Origin: DASUTB01 sp036374835
GTDB taxonomy: Bacteria; Actinomycetota; Actinomycetes; Jiangellales; Jiangellaceae
Direction: 5' to 3'
DNA: 39,336 nucleotides
Assembly: GCA_036374835.1 (NCBI GenBank)
Contig: DASUTB010000141.1
Coordinates: forward strand, 1-39,336
The position numbers were made by a program, and so were the translations under genes. The first letter of the stretch is position 1. Every line of letters starts with the position of its first letter. The notes below the pieces were generated by a model. The model searched no databases. It was not told where the DNA came from and was given only the letters and a program-made list of their open reading frames with translations. Of the stretch, positions 31,474 to 38,175 are shown piece after piece.

Positions 31474-31492
31474 GCGGGGGCTCCGCCCCCGC
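31474..31492. terminator. GC hairpin downstream of tadC
   Basis: GCGGGGGC (31474-31481), TCC, GCCCCCGC (31485-31492): a perfect 8-bp stem. It lies 135 bp after the tadC stop on the minus strand and just before the pilin element, so it may end the ssd-tadABC transcript. Confidence 0.45.
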
Positions 31493-31600
31493 AACCCCCA
31501 CCCCGTGGCCACCTCAACGTCTTGACCACCGGACACCGCCCCCGCAACCCCCACCCCGTGGCCACCTCAACGTCATGACCACCGGACACCGCCCCCGCAC
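31485..31600. repeat. 53-bp tandem direct repeat
   Basis: Two full units (31485-31537 and 31538-31590) differ at one base (CTTGACC against CATGACC), and a third unit begins at 31591 for about 10 bp. Each unit starts GCCCCCGCAACCC and contains GTGGCCACCTCAACGTC. Confidence 0.85.
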
Positions 31601-31627
31601 ACCGGCCACCGGGTCGTGATGCAGCAT

Positions 31628-32431
31628 TCAGCTCAGGAGACGCAGCGAAGTCGCGATCAGCGGGACGACGGCGACGAGGATGAACGCTGGAAGGAAGCAC
31701 AGACCGAGTGGCACCGCCGCCCGGGCGCCGACCGACCGGGCACGCGCCTCAGCCGTCCACCGCGCCACGTCCTCGCTGTCGCGCGCGATGCGCTCCAGCG
31801 ACGAGACCGGCGACGTGCCCCGCCTCGCGGCGTTGGTCATCACGCGGGCCAGTGGTCGCAGCGGAGGTTCGGAGGCGAGTTCGGCCCACGCCGCTGCCGG
31901 TTCGGTGCCGACGCGTAGCGACGCCGCAACGGCGCTGAGACGGCGTCCGAGCGGCCCGGGCAGGCTATCGCCCACGGCGGCCACGGCACGATCCGGCGGA
32001 GCGCCGGCCGAGAGCGCTGCGGCCATCAGATCGGCGGCGAGCGGAACCATGGTGACCATCTGCTCGCGGGCGCGGACGACAGAGGCGGGCTCCAGCCGCC
32101 CGAGCCGGATCCACGCCACGCACCCGAGAACGGGCCCGGCCACCAGCCCGGCAACGCCACCGACCAATGCCATCGCGCCGAGGGCGACCGCGAACGACGC
32201 AGCCCCCCTGCGGCGGCCGTCGAGGCCTGCGGGCTCGGCACCACCGTCCGGGCGCGGCTCCGGCGTCCCAACCGCCCGGTCGGCACCATGCCCGCCGCCG
32301 GCCCACCCGAGTGAATCAGGGGGATGCTGGGCGATGAGCCGGCTCAGGCGCCGGGACGCACCGCCGGGTCCGAGCGCGACGACCGCCGCGGCCGCAGCGC
32401 ACATCGCCGCAGTAAGCGCTACACCGTCCAT
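31628..32431 (-). CDS. tadC: Tad pilus inner-membrane protein TadC-like (T2SF domain)
   Basis: A 267-residue membrane protein with a type II secretion F domain (about residues 125-240). VPLAADLMAAALSAGAPPDRAVAAVGD is the helical core start, and RVMTNAARRGTSPVSSLERIARD and LPLGLCFLPAFILVAVVPLIA (as RAAVPLGLCFLPAFIL) end in the last membrane helix. There are N-terminal and central hydrophobic segments. With TadB it forms the platform that couples the ATPase to pilus growth. The ATG at 32431 overlaps the end of tadB by 13 nt. The longer frame upstream is only the tadB complement. Last gene of the ssd-tadA-tadB-tadC unit. Confidence 0.85.
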   Translation of the reverse strand: MDGVALTAAMCAAAAAVVALGPGGASRRLSRLIAQHPPDSLGWAGGGHGADRAVGTPEPRPDGGAEPAGLDGRRRGAASFAVALGAMALVGGVAGLVAGPVLGCVAWIRLGRLEPASVVRAREQMVTMVPLAADLMAAALSAGAPPDRAVAAVGDSLPGPLGRRLSAVAASLRVGTEPAAAWAELASEPPLRPLARVMTNAARRGTSPVSSLERIARDSEDVARWTAEARARSVGARAAVPLGLCFLPAFILVAVVPLIATSLRLLS

Positions 32432-33159
32432 GCCGTGCCCGTGACGCTTCGCGACACCCGGCTTACCCACCACAACCCGAGACCGACCAGCGCACCGGCG
32501 ACGCCGAGGCACATCCAGCCCACCGGCGTGGCGACGAGAAACCGCACCGCCGCCTGGTCTCCGCCGGAGAGCATCAGCAGCGTGCCGAACGGCAGGATCG
32601 CCATCAGCCGGGCGGTCGTCCGTACGGTCGCGAGCTGGCTCTGGGCTTCCCGGCGGGCTCCGGCGGCCATGCGCAGCGAGTCGGCGACGGCGAGCAATAC
32701 TCGCGACAGCGGAGCACCTGTGCGCTCGGCGACGTCCCATGCGGCCGCGAGGGCGGTCAGCGCCCCCGCTCCAGGAGCCGTTCCGGCCCGGCGCAGCGCC
32801 GCGGCGACGTCTCCCCCGATCGCCACCTGTCCGGCGACGTCGCCGAGCAGGTCAGGCCAGTCGGCGGCGACCGCGGTCACCGCCCGGCCCATCGGCACAC
32901 CCGACCGCAGCTCCGCCGACAGCGCCAGGCAGATCTCGGCGATGTCGCTCTCGCGCTCGTCGCTGCTCCGGCGCGCCGCCACCCGGGCCCTGAGACGTTG
33001 CAGCACGCCGGATCGGGCGCCCATCTGTAACGCCGGAGCCGACGCCGGCGAGCCGACGCCGGCGGCCGGCCGTCCGAGGCGGGTCCGCAAGAGCGGTGGC
33101 CGACCGGCAAGCACCGCGCCGGCCAGTGCCGCACAGACGACGGCGGCCACCGTGCTCAC
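32419..33159 (-). CDS. tadB: Tad pilus inner-membrane protein TadB-like (T2SF domain)
   Basis: A 246-residue protein. An N-terminal helix (STVAAVVCAALAGAVLAG) is followed by a cytoplasmic linker, then the T2SF domain (about residues 75-195) with IAEICLALSAELRSGVPMGRAV and AWDVAERTGAPLSRVLLAVADSLRMAAGARREAQSQLATVR. Two C-terminal membrane helices, ARLMAILPFGTLLMLSGG and GWMCLGVAGALVGLGLWWV, close it. The GTG at 33159 is chosen because it overlaps the tadA stop as GTGA, showing tight coupling. Shorter than proteobacterial TadB, as usual in actinomycetes. Confidence 0.85.
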   Translation of the reverse strand: MSTVAAVVCAALAGAVLAGRPPLLRTRLGRPAAGVGSPASAPALQMGARSGVLQRLRARVAARRSSDERESDIAEICLALSAELRSGVPMGRAVTAVAADWPDLLGDVAGQVAIGGDVAAALRRAGTAPGAGALTALAAAWDVAERTGAPLSRVLLAVADSLRMAAGARREAQSQLATVRTTARLMAILPFGTLLMLSGGDQAAVRFLVATPVGWMCLGVAGALVGLGLWWVSRVSRSVTGTAWTV

Positions 33160-34313
33160 GACAGCCCGACCAGCCGCTCGAGATCGGCGGCCGCCGGACC
33201 GCGCACGACTCGCCCGCCGTCCCCAACCCGGAACGCCTCGCGCACCGCCATCAGACCATCGGGCGTGCGGTCCAGCAGGCTGAGCTCGGCGAGCTTGCGG
33301 TGCCCACCGGCGTCCCGACACAAGTGCACGATGACATCGAGCGCCGCGACGGCCTGCGTATGCACTGCGGCACGTCCGAGGCCGGCGGCGATACCGAGCG
33401 ACTCCAGCCGGGCAGGCACGTCTGCCGCGCTGTTCGCGTGCATCGTGCCGCAGCCGCCCTCGTGGCCGGTATTCAGCGCAGCAAGCAGATCCACCACCTC
33501 CGAGCCTCGGACCTCACCGACGACCAGACGATCGGGCCGCATCCGAAGTGCCTGGCGCACGAGGTCGTCGAGGCCGATCCGGCCGGCGCCTTCGATGTTC
33601 GGCGGGCGCGCTTCGAGGCGGACGACGTGCGGGCGCCGCGGTGCCAGTTCGCCGGAGTCCTCGACAAGGATCATCCGTTCCTGCGCATCGGCGAGGCCGA
33701 GCAGCGCGGCCAGGACGGTCGTCTTGCCGGTACCGGTACCACCGGTCACGAGGAATGCGCGCCGTGCACGCACCAGCCGGGTCAGCAACGGGGCAAGCTC
33801 AGGCGGGACGGATCGTCCGGCCACGAGATCGGGCAACTCCAGCCCGGCTGCGGCAGGTACGCGTAATGAGATCACCGTGCCGTCCGGCGATACCGGCGGT
33901 AGCACGGCGTGCAACCGCACACCTCGCGCCAGCCGAGCGTCCACGCAGGGCGACGCGTCGTCCAAGCGCCGGCCCGCCGAGGACGCGAGGCGCTGCGCCA
34001 GCCGGCGGACGGCAGCCTCATCGCCGAGCTGGACGGACGTGCGTTCGAGCCCTTTGCCGCGATCGACCCACACCGCGCTCGGGCCGTTGACCAGCACGTC
34101 GGAAACGCCGGGCTCGCGCAGGAGCGCGTCCAACGGACCGGCGCCGGCGATCTCCGCCTGAAGCTTGTCGGTGACCTCGAGAACCGTGGCGTCACCGAGC
34201 ACCGCGCCGTGTGCGCGCAGAGCCGTCGCGACCCGGGCCGGCGTCGGCGCCGCCCCGTCGCGGGCGAGCGAGCTTCGTACCTGCGCGAGCAGTTCGCCGT
34301 TCACCGCTGTCAT
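33156..34313 (-). CDS. tadA: Tad pilus assembly ATPase TadA/CpaF
   Basis: A 385-residue type II/IV secretion ATPase that powers Flp pilus assembly. Walker A is GGTGTGKTT (191-199), the Asp box MILVEDSGEL (214-223), Walker B DRLVVGEVRG (261-270) and the His box TGHEGGCGTMHAN (282-294). The N-terminal domain (about 40-150) has LREPGVSDVLVNGPSAVWVDR, typical of CpaF. The ATG at 34313 overlaps the ssd stop by ATGA, so this start is preferred to an upstream one that would extend far into ssd. It is the single ATPase of the locus, so it probably drives both extension and, if it happens, retraction. Confidence 0.94.
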   Translation of the reverse strand: MTAVNGELLAQVRSSLARDGAAPTPARVATALRAHGAVLGDATVLEVTDKLQAEIAGAGPLDALLREPGVSDVLVNGPSAVWVDRGKGLERTSVQLGDEAAVRRLAQRLASSAGRRLDDASPCVDARLARGVRLHAVLPPVSPDGTVISLRVPAAAGLELPDLVAGRSVPPELAPLLTRLVRARRAFLVTGGTGTGKTTVLAALLGLADAQERMILVEDSGELAPRRPHVVRLEARPPNIEGAGRIGLDDLVRQALRMRPDRLVVGEVRGSEVVDLLAALNTGHEGGCGTMHANSAADVPARLESLGIAAGLGRAAVHTQAVAALDVIVHLCRDAGGHRKLAELSLLDRTPDGLMAVREAFRVGDGGRVVRGPAAADLERLVGLS

Positions 34314-35437
34314 GACGCTTCCCGACGTTGGGAGTGCCCGGTGAGCGAGTTCAGGATCGCCGCGCACGCGGCCGCGAGCGATCCACGGCCGGAACGGGCC
34401 GGCGGTTCACCTCGTTCGAGCATCCTGGCGAGTCCGGCCTCGGACTGGAGCGTCGCCGCAAGAGGCAGCCCGAGCGAGATGGCGACCTCGGTCGGCCGCA
34501 ACCCGGACGGTGATGGTACGCGCACAACGACCCGGACATCGTCGGCAAGGGCGCACGAACGGGCCGCGACCCGGCCCGCCGCGGCGACCGCACGGACCTC
34601 CGCCGGCACGACGAGCAGCGTCGTGGAACAGCGCGGCAGGATGACCTCGGCCGCCGAGTCCGCCGGACGCGGCAGATCCACGATGACGACGTCCCAGGCT
34701 CTGGCGGCGGCGGACAAGACCGCGTCGAGCGCATCATCGGGCAAACTGAGTGTGCTGCCACGGTCCCACGACAGCACACTGAGCCCGTGCGTCTCGGGTA
34801 GGTGCTCGCGCAGTGTCGCCCCGGCCAGGCGGCCGCGCGTATTGGCCAGGTCGGGCCAGCGCAGGCCGGCGACGTCCTCCGCGCCGAGCAGCAGGTCGAT
34901 GCCGCCGCCGAACGGGTCAGCGTCCAGGAGCAAGGTGGAATGGCCGTGCGTCTGCGCCGTGATGGCCAATGCGGCCGCCAGTACCGATGCGCCGGCGCCC
35001 CCACGCCCTCCGACCACGCCGACCGTGGTGGCGCCGCGGGTGCTCCCCTCAGCGACATCGGCGAGCACATCGACCAGCCACGTCTCGTCCGACGGCAACA
35101 ACGCGACGTTCTCGGCACCGATGGCGACCGCGTGCCGCCAGGTGCCCGGGTCGTCCGGCTCCCAGCCGACGAGCACCACGCCATCACGCCGGGGCATCCG
35201 GGACGACGCCAGATCTTCGGCGTGGTCGGCACCCACGAGCACCAGCGGCGGGCTCGTCCATCGCGACCTCGCCGCGCCGGCGTCGCTGGACAGCTCGAGC
35301 GGAACGCCGGCCGCAGCGGCGAGGCGGAGGACACCGTCGAGAATCTGCTCATCCTCGGTGATCAACAACGGCTTCGGTGGGGCGGACTGCGAAGGCGGCC
35401 GGCGCGGCGGCGTATCGCCCGGCACCCGATGCGGCAT
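34310..35437 (-). CDS. ssd: CpaE/TadZ-like protein (Ssd, septum site-determining type)
   Basis: A 375-residue MinD/ParA-superfamily protein. An N-terminal receiver-like domain without clear phosphorylation residues (about 20-130) precedes the ATPase-like domain. The P-loop reads VVGGRGGAGASVLAAALA (141-158), so the signature Lys residues of K-G-G-x-G-K-T are replaced by Arg and Ala. The next motif LLLDADPFGGGIDLLLG is kept. The mycobacterial member (Rv3660c, Ssd) affects septation; in Tad systems CpaE/TadZ proteins place the pilus at the pole. ATG with GGGAG five bases upstream. First gene of the machine unit; one copy of the shared upstream element lies 96 bp before it. Confidence 0.88.
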   Translation of the reverse strand: MPHRVPGDTPPRRPPSQSAPPKPLLITEDEQILDGVLRLAAAAGVPLELSSDAGAARSRWTSPPLVLVGADHAEDLASSRMPRRDGVVLVGWEPDDPGTWRHAVAIGAENVALLPSDETWLVDVLADVAEGSTRGATTVGVVGGRGGAGASVLAAALAITAQTHGHSTLLLDADPFGGGIDLLLGAEDVAGLRWPDLANTRGRLAGATLREHLPETHGLSVLSWDRGSTLSLPDDALDAVLSAAARAWDVVIVDLPRPADSAAEVILPRCSTTLLVVPAEVRAVAAAGRVAARSCALADDVRVVVRVPSPSGLRPTEVAISLGLPLAATLQSEAGLARMLERGEPPARSGRGSLAAACAAILNSLTGHSQRREAS

Positions 35438-35533
35438 CTGGACTCCCTGCGGCTGTCGTCATCGCGCCACTTCCGGCGCTGGAACAACACCATGAATGCA
35501 GGAGCACGTCACCTGGCAGTGCCGCCGGACAAG

Positions 35534-35571
35534 TTGTGGATAACTCAGCCGTTTGGCGGAAGATGTCAGAA
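35534..35571 (-). promoter_or_regulatory. Shared pilus upstream element, copy 2 (ssd-tadABC unit)
   Basis: On the minus strand: TTCTGACA (35564-35571), 12 nt, CGGCTGAGTTATCCACAA (35534-35551). Identical blocks and spacing to 31427-31464. It ends 96 bp before the ssd start and begins just after the 6C RNA terminator. Confidence 0.6.
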
Positions 35572-35664
35572 GATCACGGCCCCCGCCGAGGCCGGCGGAG
35601 GCCGTGCGGAATTCGGCCAGGGGGGCTAGCCGAACTCAAGCGGCGGGGGGGTGCCGCACTTCTA
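35572..35664 (-). ncRNA. 6C small RNA
   Basis: On the minus strand two hairpins with C-rich loops follow each other: GCGGC-A-CCCCCCC-GCCGC (35640-35657) and TTCGGC-TAGCCCCCCTG-GCCGAA (35612-35634). This is the defining shape of the actinobacterial 6C RNA. A 14-bp hairpin (35575-35606) then ends it with ATCTTCT. The location between ssd and the HAD-IB gene equals that of the mycobacterial 6C/B11 RNA between Rv3660c and Rv3661. 6C RNAs are thought to act through their C loops on G-rich sites near ribosome binding sequences of mRNAs for DNA replication, division and secretion. The exact 5' end is not fixed. Confidence 0.87.
35575..35606 (-). terminator. 6C RNA terminator
   Basis: CACGGCC and CCGCCG arms pair with CGGCGG and GGCCGTG (35575-35588 against 35593-35606) with a single C-A mismatch and a 4-nt loop, followed on the minus strand by ATCTTCT. 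Confidence 0.75.
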
Positions 35665-35744
35665 GTGTGCCTAAGAAGGGACCCAAATAGCTACTTACTC
35701 GACCGGATTTGCGCACCAAAGTCGAGTATTGCGCCCCGGCAACC

Positions 35745-35750
35745 TATCCT
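35745..35750 (+). promoter_or_regulatory. Probable -10 of the HAD gene
   Basis: TATCCT ends 7 bp before the GTG start at 35758, suggesting a leaderless transcript. No good -35 is visible. Confidence 0.4.
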
Positions 35751-35757
35751 CGGTCAC

Positions 35758-36597
35758 GTGGACACCGCGCCCAAGCCGCTTGTGCCGCCGACCGCACCCC
35801 GATCGCCGCAGCGGCCCGCCGCATTCTTCGATCTCGACAAGACCGTCATTGCGAAATCCAGTGCATTAGCCTTTTCGCGGAGCTTCTACCAAAAGGGGCT
35901 TATCAACAGAAGGTCGGTCTTGCGAAGCGCATATGCCCAATTTGTCTATCTTCTGGGCGGTGCAGACCATGATCAGATGGAGCGGATGCGGGAGTACCTC
36001 TCCGCACTCGTCACCGGTTGGGACGTTCAGATCGTCAGGGACATCGTCGCCGAGGCGCTGCACTCCATCGTCGATCCCATCGTCTACGACGAGGCGGTGA
36101 CGTTGATCGAGGAGCATCATCTGGCCGGACGAGATGTTGTTGTCGTCTCATCTAGTGGGACAGAGATCGTGGAACCGATCGGAAGGATGCTCGGGGCAGA
36201 TCATGTCATAGCTACCCGAATGGTGATCGGCGAAGAAGGTAGCTATACCGGAGAGATCGAGTTCTATGCATATGGCGAGGGCAAGGCCGACGCCGTCAGG
36301 GAGATCGCCGAGAAGAACTCATACGCTCTGGATCGATCCTACGCGTACTCCGATTCGGCCACCGATCTGCCGATGCTCGAGGCCGTCGGCCATCCGTACG
36401 CGGTCAACCCGGACAAGACGCTGCGCAAGGTGGCCGCCGAACGCGGCTGGCCGGTGCTCGTCTTCTCCAAGCCCGTCGCGCTGCGGTCCCGACGCCCGTC
36501 TCTGCGGGAGTCCCCGAAGCCCGCGATCGCGGCCGCCGCGATCGGGGCGGGAGCGGCCGCGGGCATCGCCTGGTACGCAACCCGCCGCCGCCGCTAA
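35758..36597 (+). CDS. HAD-superfamily subfamily IB hydrolase (SerB-like)
   Basis: A 279-residue HAD phosphatase. Motif I is AAFFDLDKTVIAKSSALAFS with the nucleophilic Asp and the acid/base Asp; motif II is VVVVSSSGTEIVEPI; motif III is a Lys in YGEGKADAVREIAE; motif IV is YAYSDSATDLPMLEAVG. After the domain a basic linker and a Gly and Ala rich helix (IAAAAIGAGAAAGIAWYATRRRR) suggest C-terminal membrane attachment. The substrate is unknown; relatives are called phosphoserine phosphatase-like or 1-acyl-glycerol-type. The GTG start is set by the -10 seven bases upstream and the family N-terminus. Codons 20-190 are markedly less GC rich than the 3' third, with a TTA at codon 37. Confidence 0.88.
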   Translation: MDTAPKPLVPPTAPRSPQRPAAFFDLDKTVIAKSSALAFSRSFYQKGLINRRSVLRSAYAQFVYLLGGADHDQMERMREYLSALVTGWDVQIVRDIVAEALHSIVDPIVYDEAVTLIEEHHLAGRDVVVVSSSGTEIVEPIGRMLGADHVIATRMVIGEEGSYTGEIEFYAYGEGKADAVREIAEKNSYALDRSYAYSDSATDLPMLEAVGHPYAVNPDKTLRKVAAERGWPVLVFSKPVALRSRRPSLRESPKPAIAAAAIGAGAAAGIAWYATRRRR

Positions 36598-36604
36598 CCC
36601 CTCT

Positions 36605-36621
36605 GAATGATCACGTTAAGC
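36605..36621 (+). repeat. Stop-codon-proximal repeat, copy after the HAD gene
   Basis: GAATGATCACGTTAAGC starts 7 nt after the TAA and is followed by GGGCAACTCCCTGCTT, a variant of the block seen after mdh and hppA. Confidence 0.55.
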
Positions 36622-36692
36622 GGGCAACTCCCTGCTTCACGCCTGCTACAACCACGGCGTCGCACTAAATGGCCGCGCATCGCCAGATCGCC

Positions 36693-37112
36693 TCAGGCCG
36701 CCGTGGCCCGCACCGGCGTGCCGATCTCGACGGTGCGGCTCACCGTGCACAGCCGGTCATGCGAACGTGCGATCGCCTGCGGCAGGACGTCCCGCGCCGC
36801 GTCCCCCGCCGCTCCGGCCGGGAACGCGACCCGGAAGACGACCTCGATGTTCTCCAGATGGTTGCCCGTCTCGTCGGACATCTTGTCCGCCGACACGTCC
36901 ACCGCGAACGCATCGGGCTCGGCGCGCCTTGACGTGAGGAAATCGACGTCGGTCGCCGTGCAGCCGGCGATCGCGCACAGCAGCAGCTCGACCGGGCCGA
37001 ACAGGTCATCCCCGTCGCCGAAGACGAGTTCGACCCCACTGTTGTTGGTGGCGATGTAACGGCCCTTGGACGTGCGCCGCAGCGTCACGGAGCGGAGTGT
37101 GTCGGAAGTCAT
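36693..37112 (-). CDS. OsmC-family protein
   Basis: A 139-residue OsmC/Ohr-type protein. The two redox Cys positions are present, Cys51 in LLLCAIAGCTATDVDF and Cys122 in DRLCTVSRTVEIGTPV, so thiol-dependent hydroperoxide reduction is possible. HLENIEVVFRVAFPAGAAGDAAR is the central strand pattern of the family. The sequence is closer to general OsmC/YhfA-like proteins than to Ohr. It is monocistronic on the minus strand, between the convergent HAD gene and the divergent membrane-protein gene. Confidence 0.88.
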   Translation of the reverse strand: MTSDTLRSVTLRRTSKGRYIATNNSGVELVFGDGDDLFGPVELLLCAIAGCTATDVDFLTSRRAEPDAFAVDVSADKMSDETGNHLENIEVVFRVAFPAGAAGDAARDVLPQAIARSHDRLCTVSRTVEIGTPVRATAA

Positions 37113-37250
37113 GGAGCCAGCCTGCCAGCCGACCGTCCAAGTGGTGTGGCGAGCATCACCTCACGCCGTCTGCGATTCGCGGAACGGACGATCTCTGCCC
37201 GTCGTCGTACTAGGAGTGCCGCGACCGAACGGCGAGGATACGGAGGGGGA

Positions 37251-38075
37251 ATGGACCATTCGCGCTTGCGCCCGGCGCAGGTCGGCGCGTCGACGGCGGC
37301 TGCTGTCGGCGGTGCCTTCCTGGCGGCCCGGCTGGGCGTCTACGGGACGATCATCGGTGTTGGTGTTATCACGTTGATGGGCATGGTCGGCACCGAGATA
37401 CTCCTGCGATCGCTCGAACGTTCGAAGCAGGCGGCGCGGATGGCGAACCTGCGCCAGCGGATGGCCGCCTCGACCGCGGCCGCGCCGGTCGTTGCGCCGC
37501 CGGCTGATGGCGCGGACACCCTTGAGGTCGCCGTGACCGAGGCACTCCCGGCGGCCGAAGCACCGGCCGCCGACACCCTCGAGGCGTCGGCCCTGGCGAC
37601 CGAACCGCGCACCGCGGCCACCGGTCCGCTCATCGCCGTCGACCGACCCGCCGCGTCACGGCCACGCCGCTGGCCCCTGGTCACCGCAGGATTCCTGGCG
37701 TCATTCGCGCTGGCGCTGGCGATGATTACCGGCATCGAGACGTTCGCCGGACGCTCCCTGGCCGGCGATGACGACCCGACGGTTGTCGACGTGTTCCGCG
37801 GCGCGGGCCAAGGCACGGACGACGGGCCGGCGATCCCGGCCACGCCTACCGACGAGCCCACCACATCCACGCAGGAGGACGGTGGGTCGACGCAGCCGGG
37901 GTCGGATGCGCCGGCACCGAACCCCGCGCCGGCCGATGACGCGGAAGCGCCGCAGTCCGACGAGGAGACGCCATTGCCGGACGACGATGCGACACCGTCC
38001 GACGACGCAACCTCACCACCGGCGGACGACGCGGAGCCGTCGGACGAAGAGCCGGACACGACGCCGGCACCGTAG
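37251..38075 (+). CDS. Two-helix membrane protein with long acidic Pro/Thr tail, function unknown
   Basis: A 274-residue protein I do not recognise. An N-terminal double hydrophobic stretch (VGASTAAAVGGAFLAARLGVY and GTIIGVGVITLMGMVGTEIL, about residues 11-50) is followed by a basic SLERSKQAARMANLRQRM. An Ala-rich linker of some 70 residues leads to a further helix (WPLVTAGFLASFALALAMITGI, about 140-162). The last 100 residues are almost only Asp, Glu, Pro, Thr, Ser and Ala, and are probably disordered and outside the cell. GGAGGGGG just before the ATG at 37251 fixes this start over an upstream frame. The tail recalls anchored wall-spanning proteins; no enzyme motif is seen. Confidence 0.72.
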   Translation: MDHSRLRPAQVGASTAAAVGGAFLAARLGVYGTIIGVGVITLMGMVGTEILLRSLERSKQAARMANLRQRMAASTAAAPVVAPPADGADTLEVAVTEALPAAEAPAADTLEASALATEPRTAATGPLIAVDRPAASRPRRWPLVTAGFLASFALALAMITGIETFAGRSLAGDDDPTVVDVFRGAGQGTDDGPAIPATPTDEPTTSTQEDGGSTQPGSDAPAPNPAPADDAEAPQSDEETPLPDDDATPSDDATSPPADDAEPSDEEPDTTPAP

Positions 38076-38112
38076 CGCCGGCTAATCGTCATGCGCACTT
38101 CACCAGCCGGGA

Positions 38113-38150
38113 CGTCGCTTCACCAGGCATGCAGACCTGATGAAGCGACG
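38113..38150. terminator. 15-bp hairpin between the acidic-tail gene and acs
   Basis: CGTCGCTTCACCAGG (38113-38127) pairs with CCTGATGAAGCGACG (38136-38150) in 14 of 15 positions around an 8-nt loop. It lies between convergent genes. Confidence 0.7.
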
Positions 38151-38158
38151 AGAAACAT

Positions 38159-38175
38159 GCCGAACGTGATCAATC
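38159..38175 (-). repeat. Stop-codon-proximal repeat, copy at acs
   Basis: On the minus strand GATTGATCACGTTCGGC; its TGA is the acs stop codon. It matches the consensus in 14 of 17 bases and leads into the 38113-38150 hairpin. Confidence 0.45.

Larger units (their letters stand above)
31318..31627. other. 310-bp gap between the pilin unit and tadC
   Basis: Holds the pilin ribosome binding site, one copy of the shared pilus upstream element (31427-31464), two GC-rich hairpins (31452-31475 and 31474-31492) and a 53-bp tandem repeat (31485-31600). No gene with actinomycete codon use is seen. Confidence 0.5.
35438..35757. other. 320-bp gap between ssd and the HAD gene
   Basis: Holds the ssd leader, the second shared pilus element (35534-35571), the 6C RNA (35572-35664), and an AT-richer stretch (about 35660-35750) with the probable -10 of the HAD gene. 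No protein gene is seen. Confidence 0.7.

Noticed and set aside
31485..31600. Tandem 53-bp units as a possible CRISPR array
   Set aside because: The units are directly adjacent without variable spacers, only two full copies exist, and no cas gene is present.
31427..35551. DnaA-box-like TTATCCACA pair as a replication origin
   Set aside because: Only two boxes four kb apart, each within a longer element upstream of pilus genes; dnaA, dnaN and an AT-rich unwinding region are absent.
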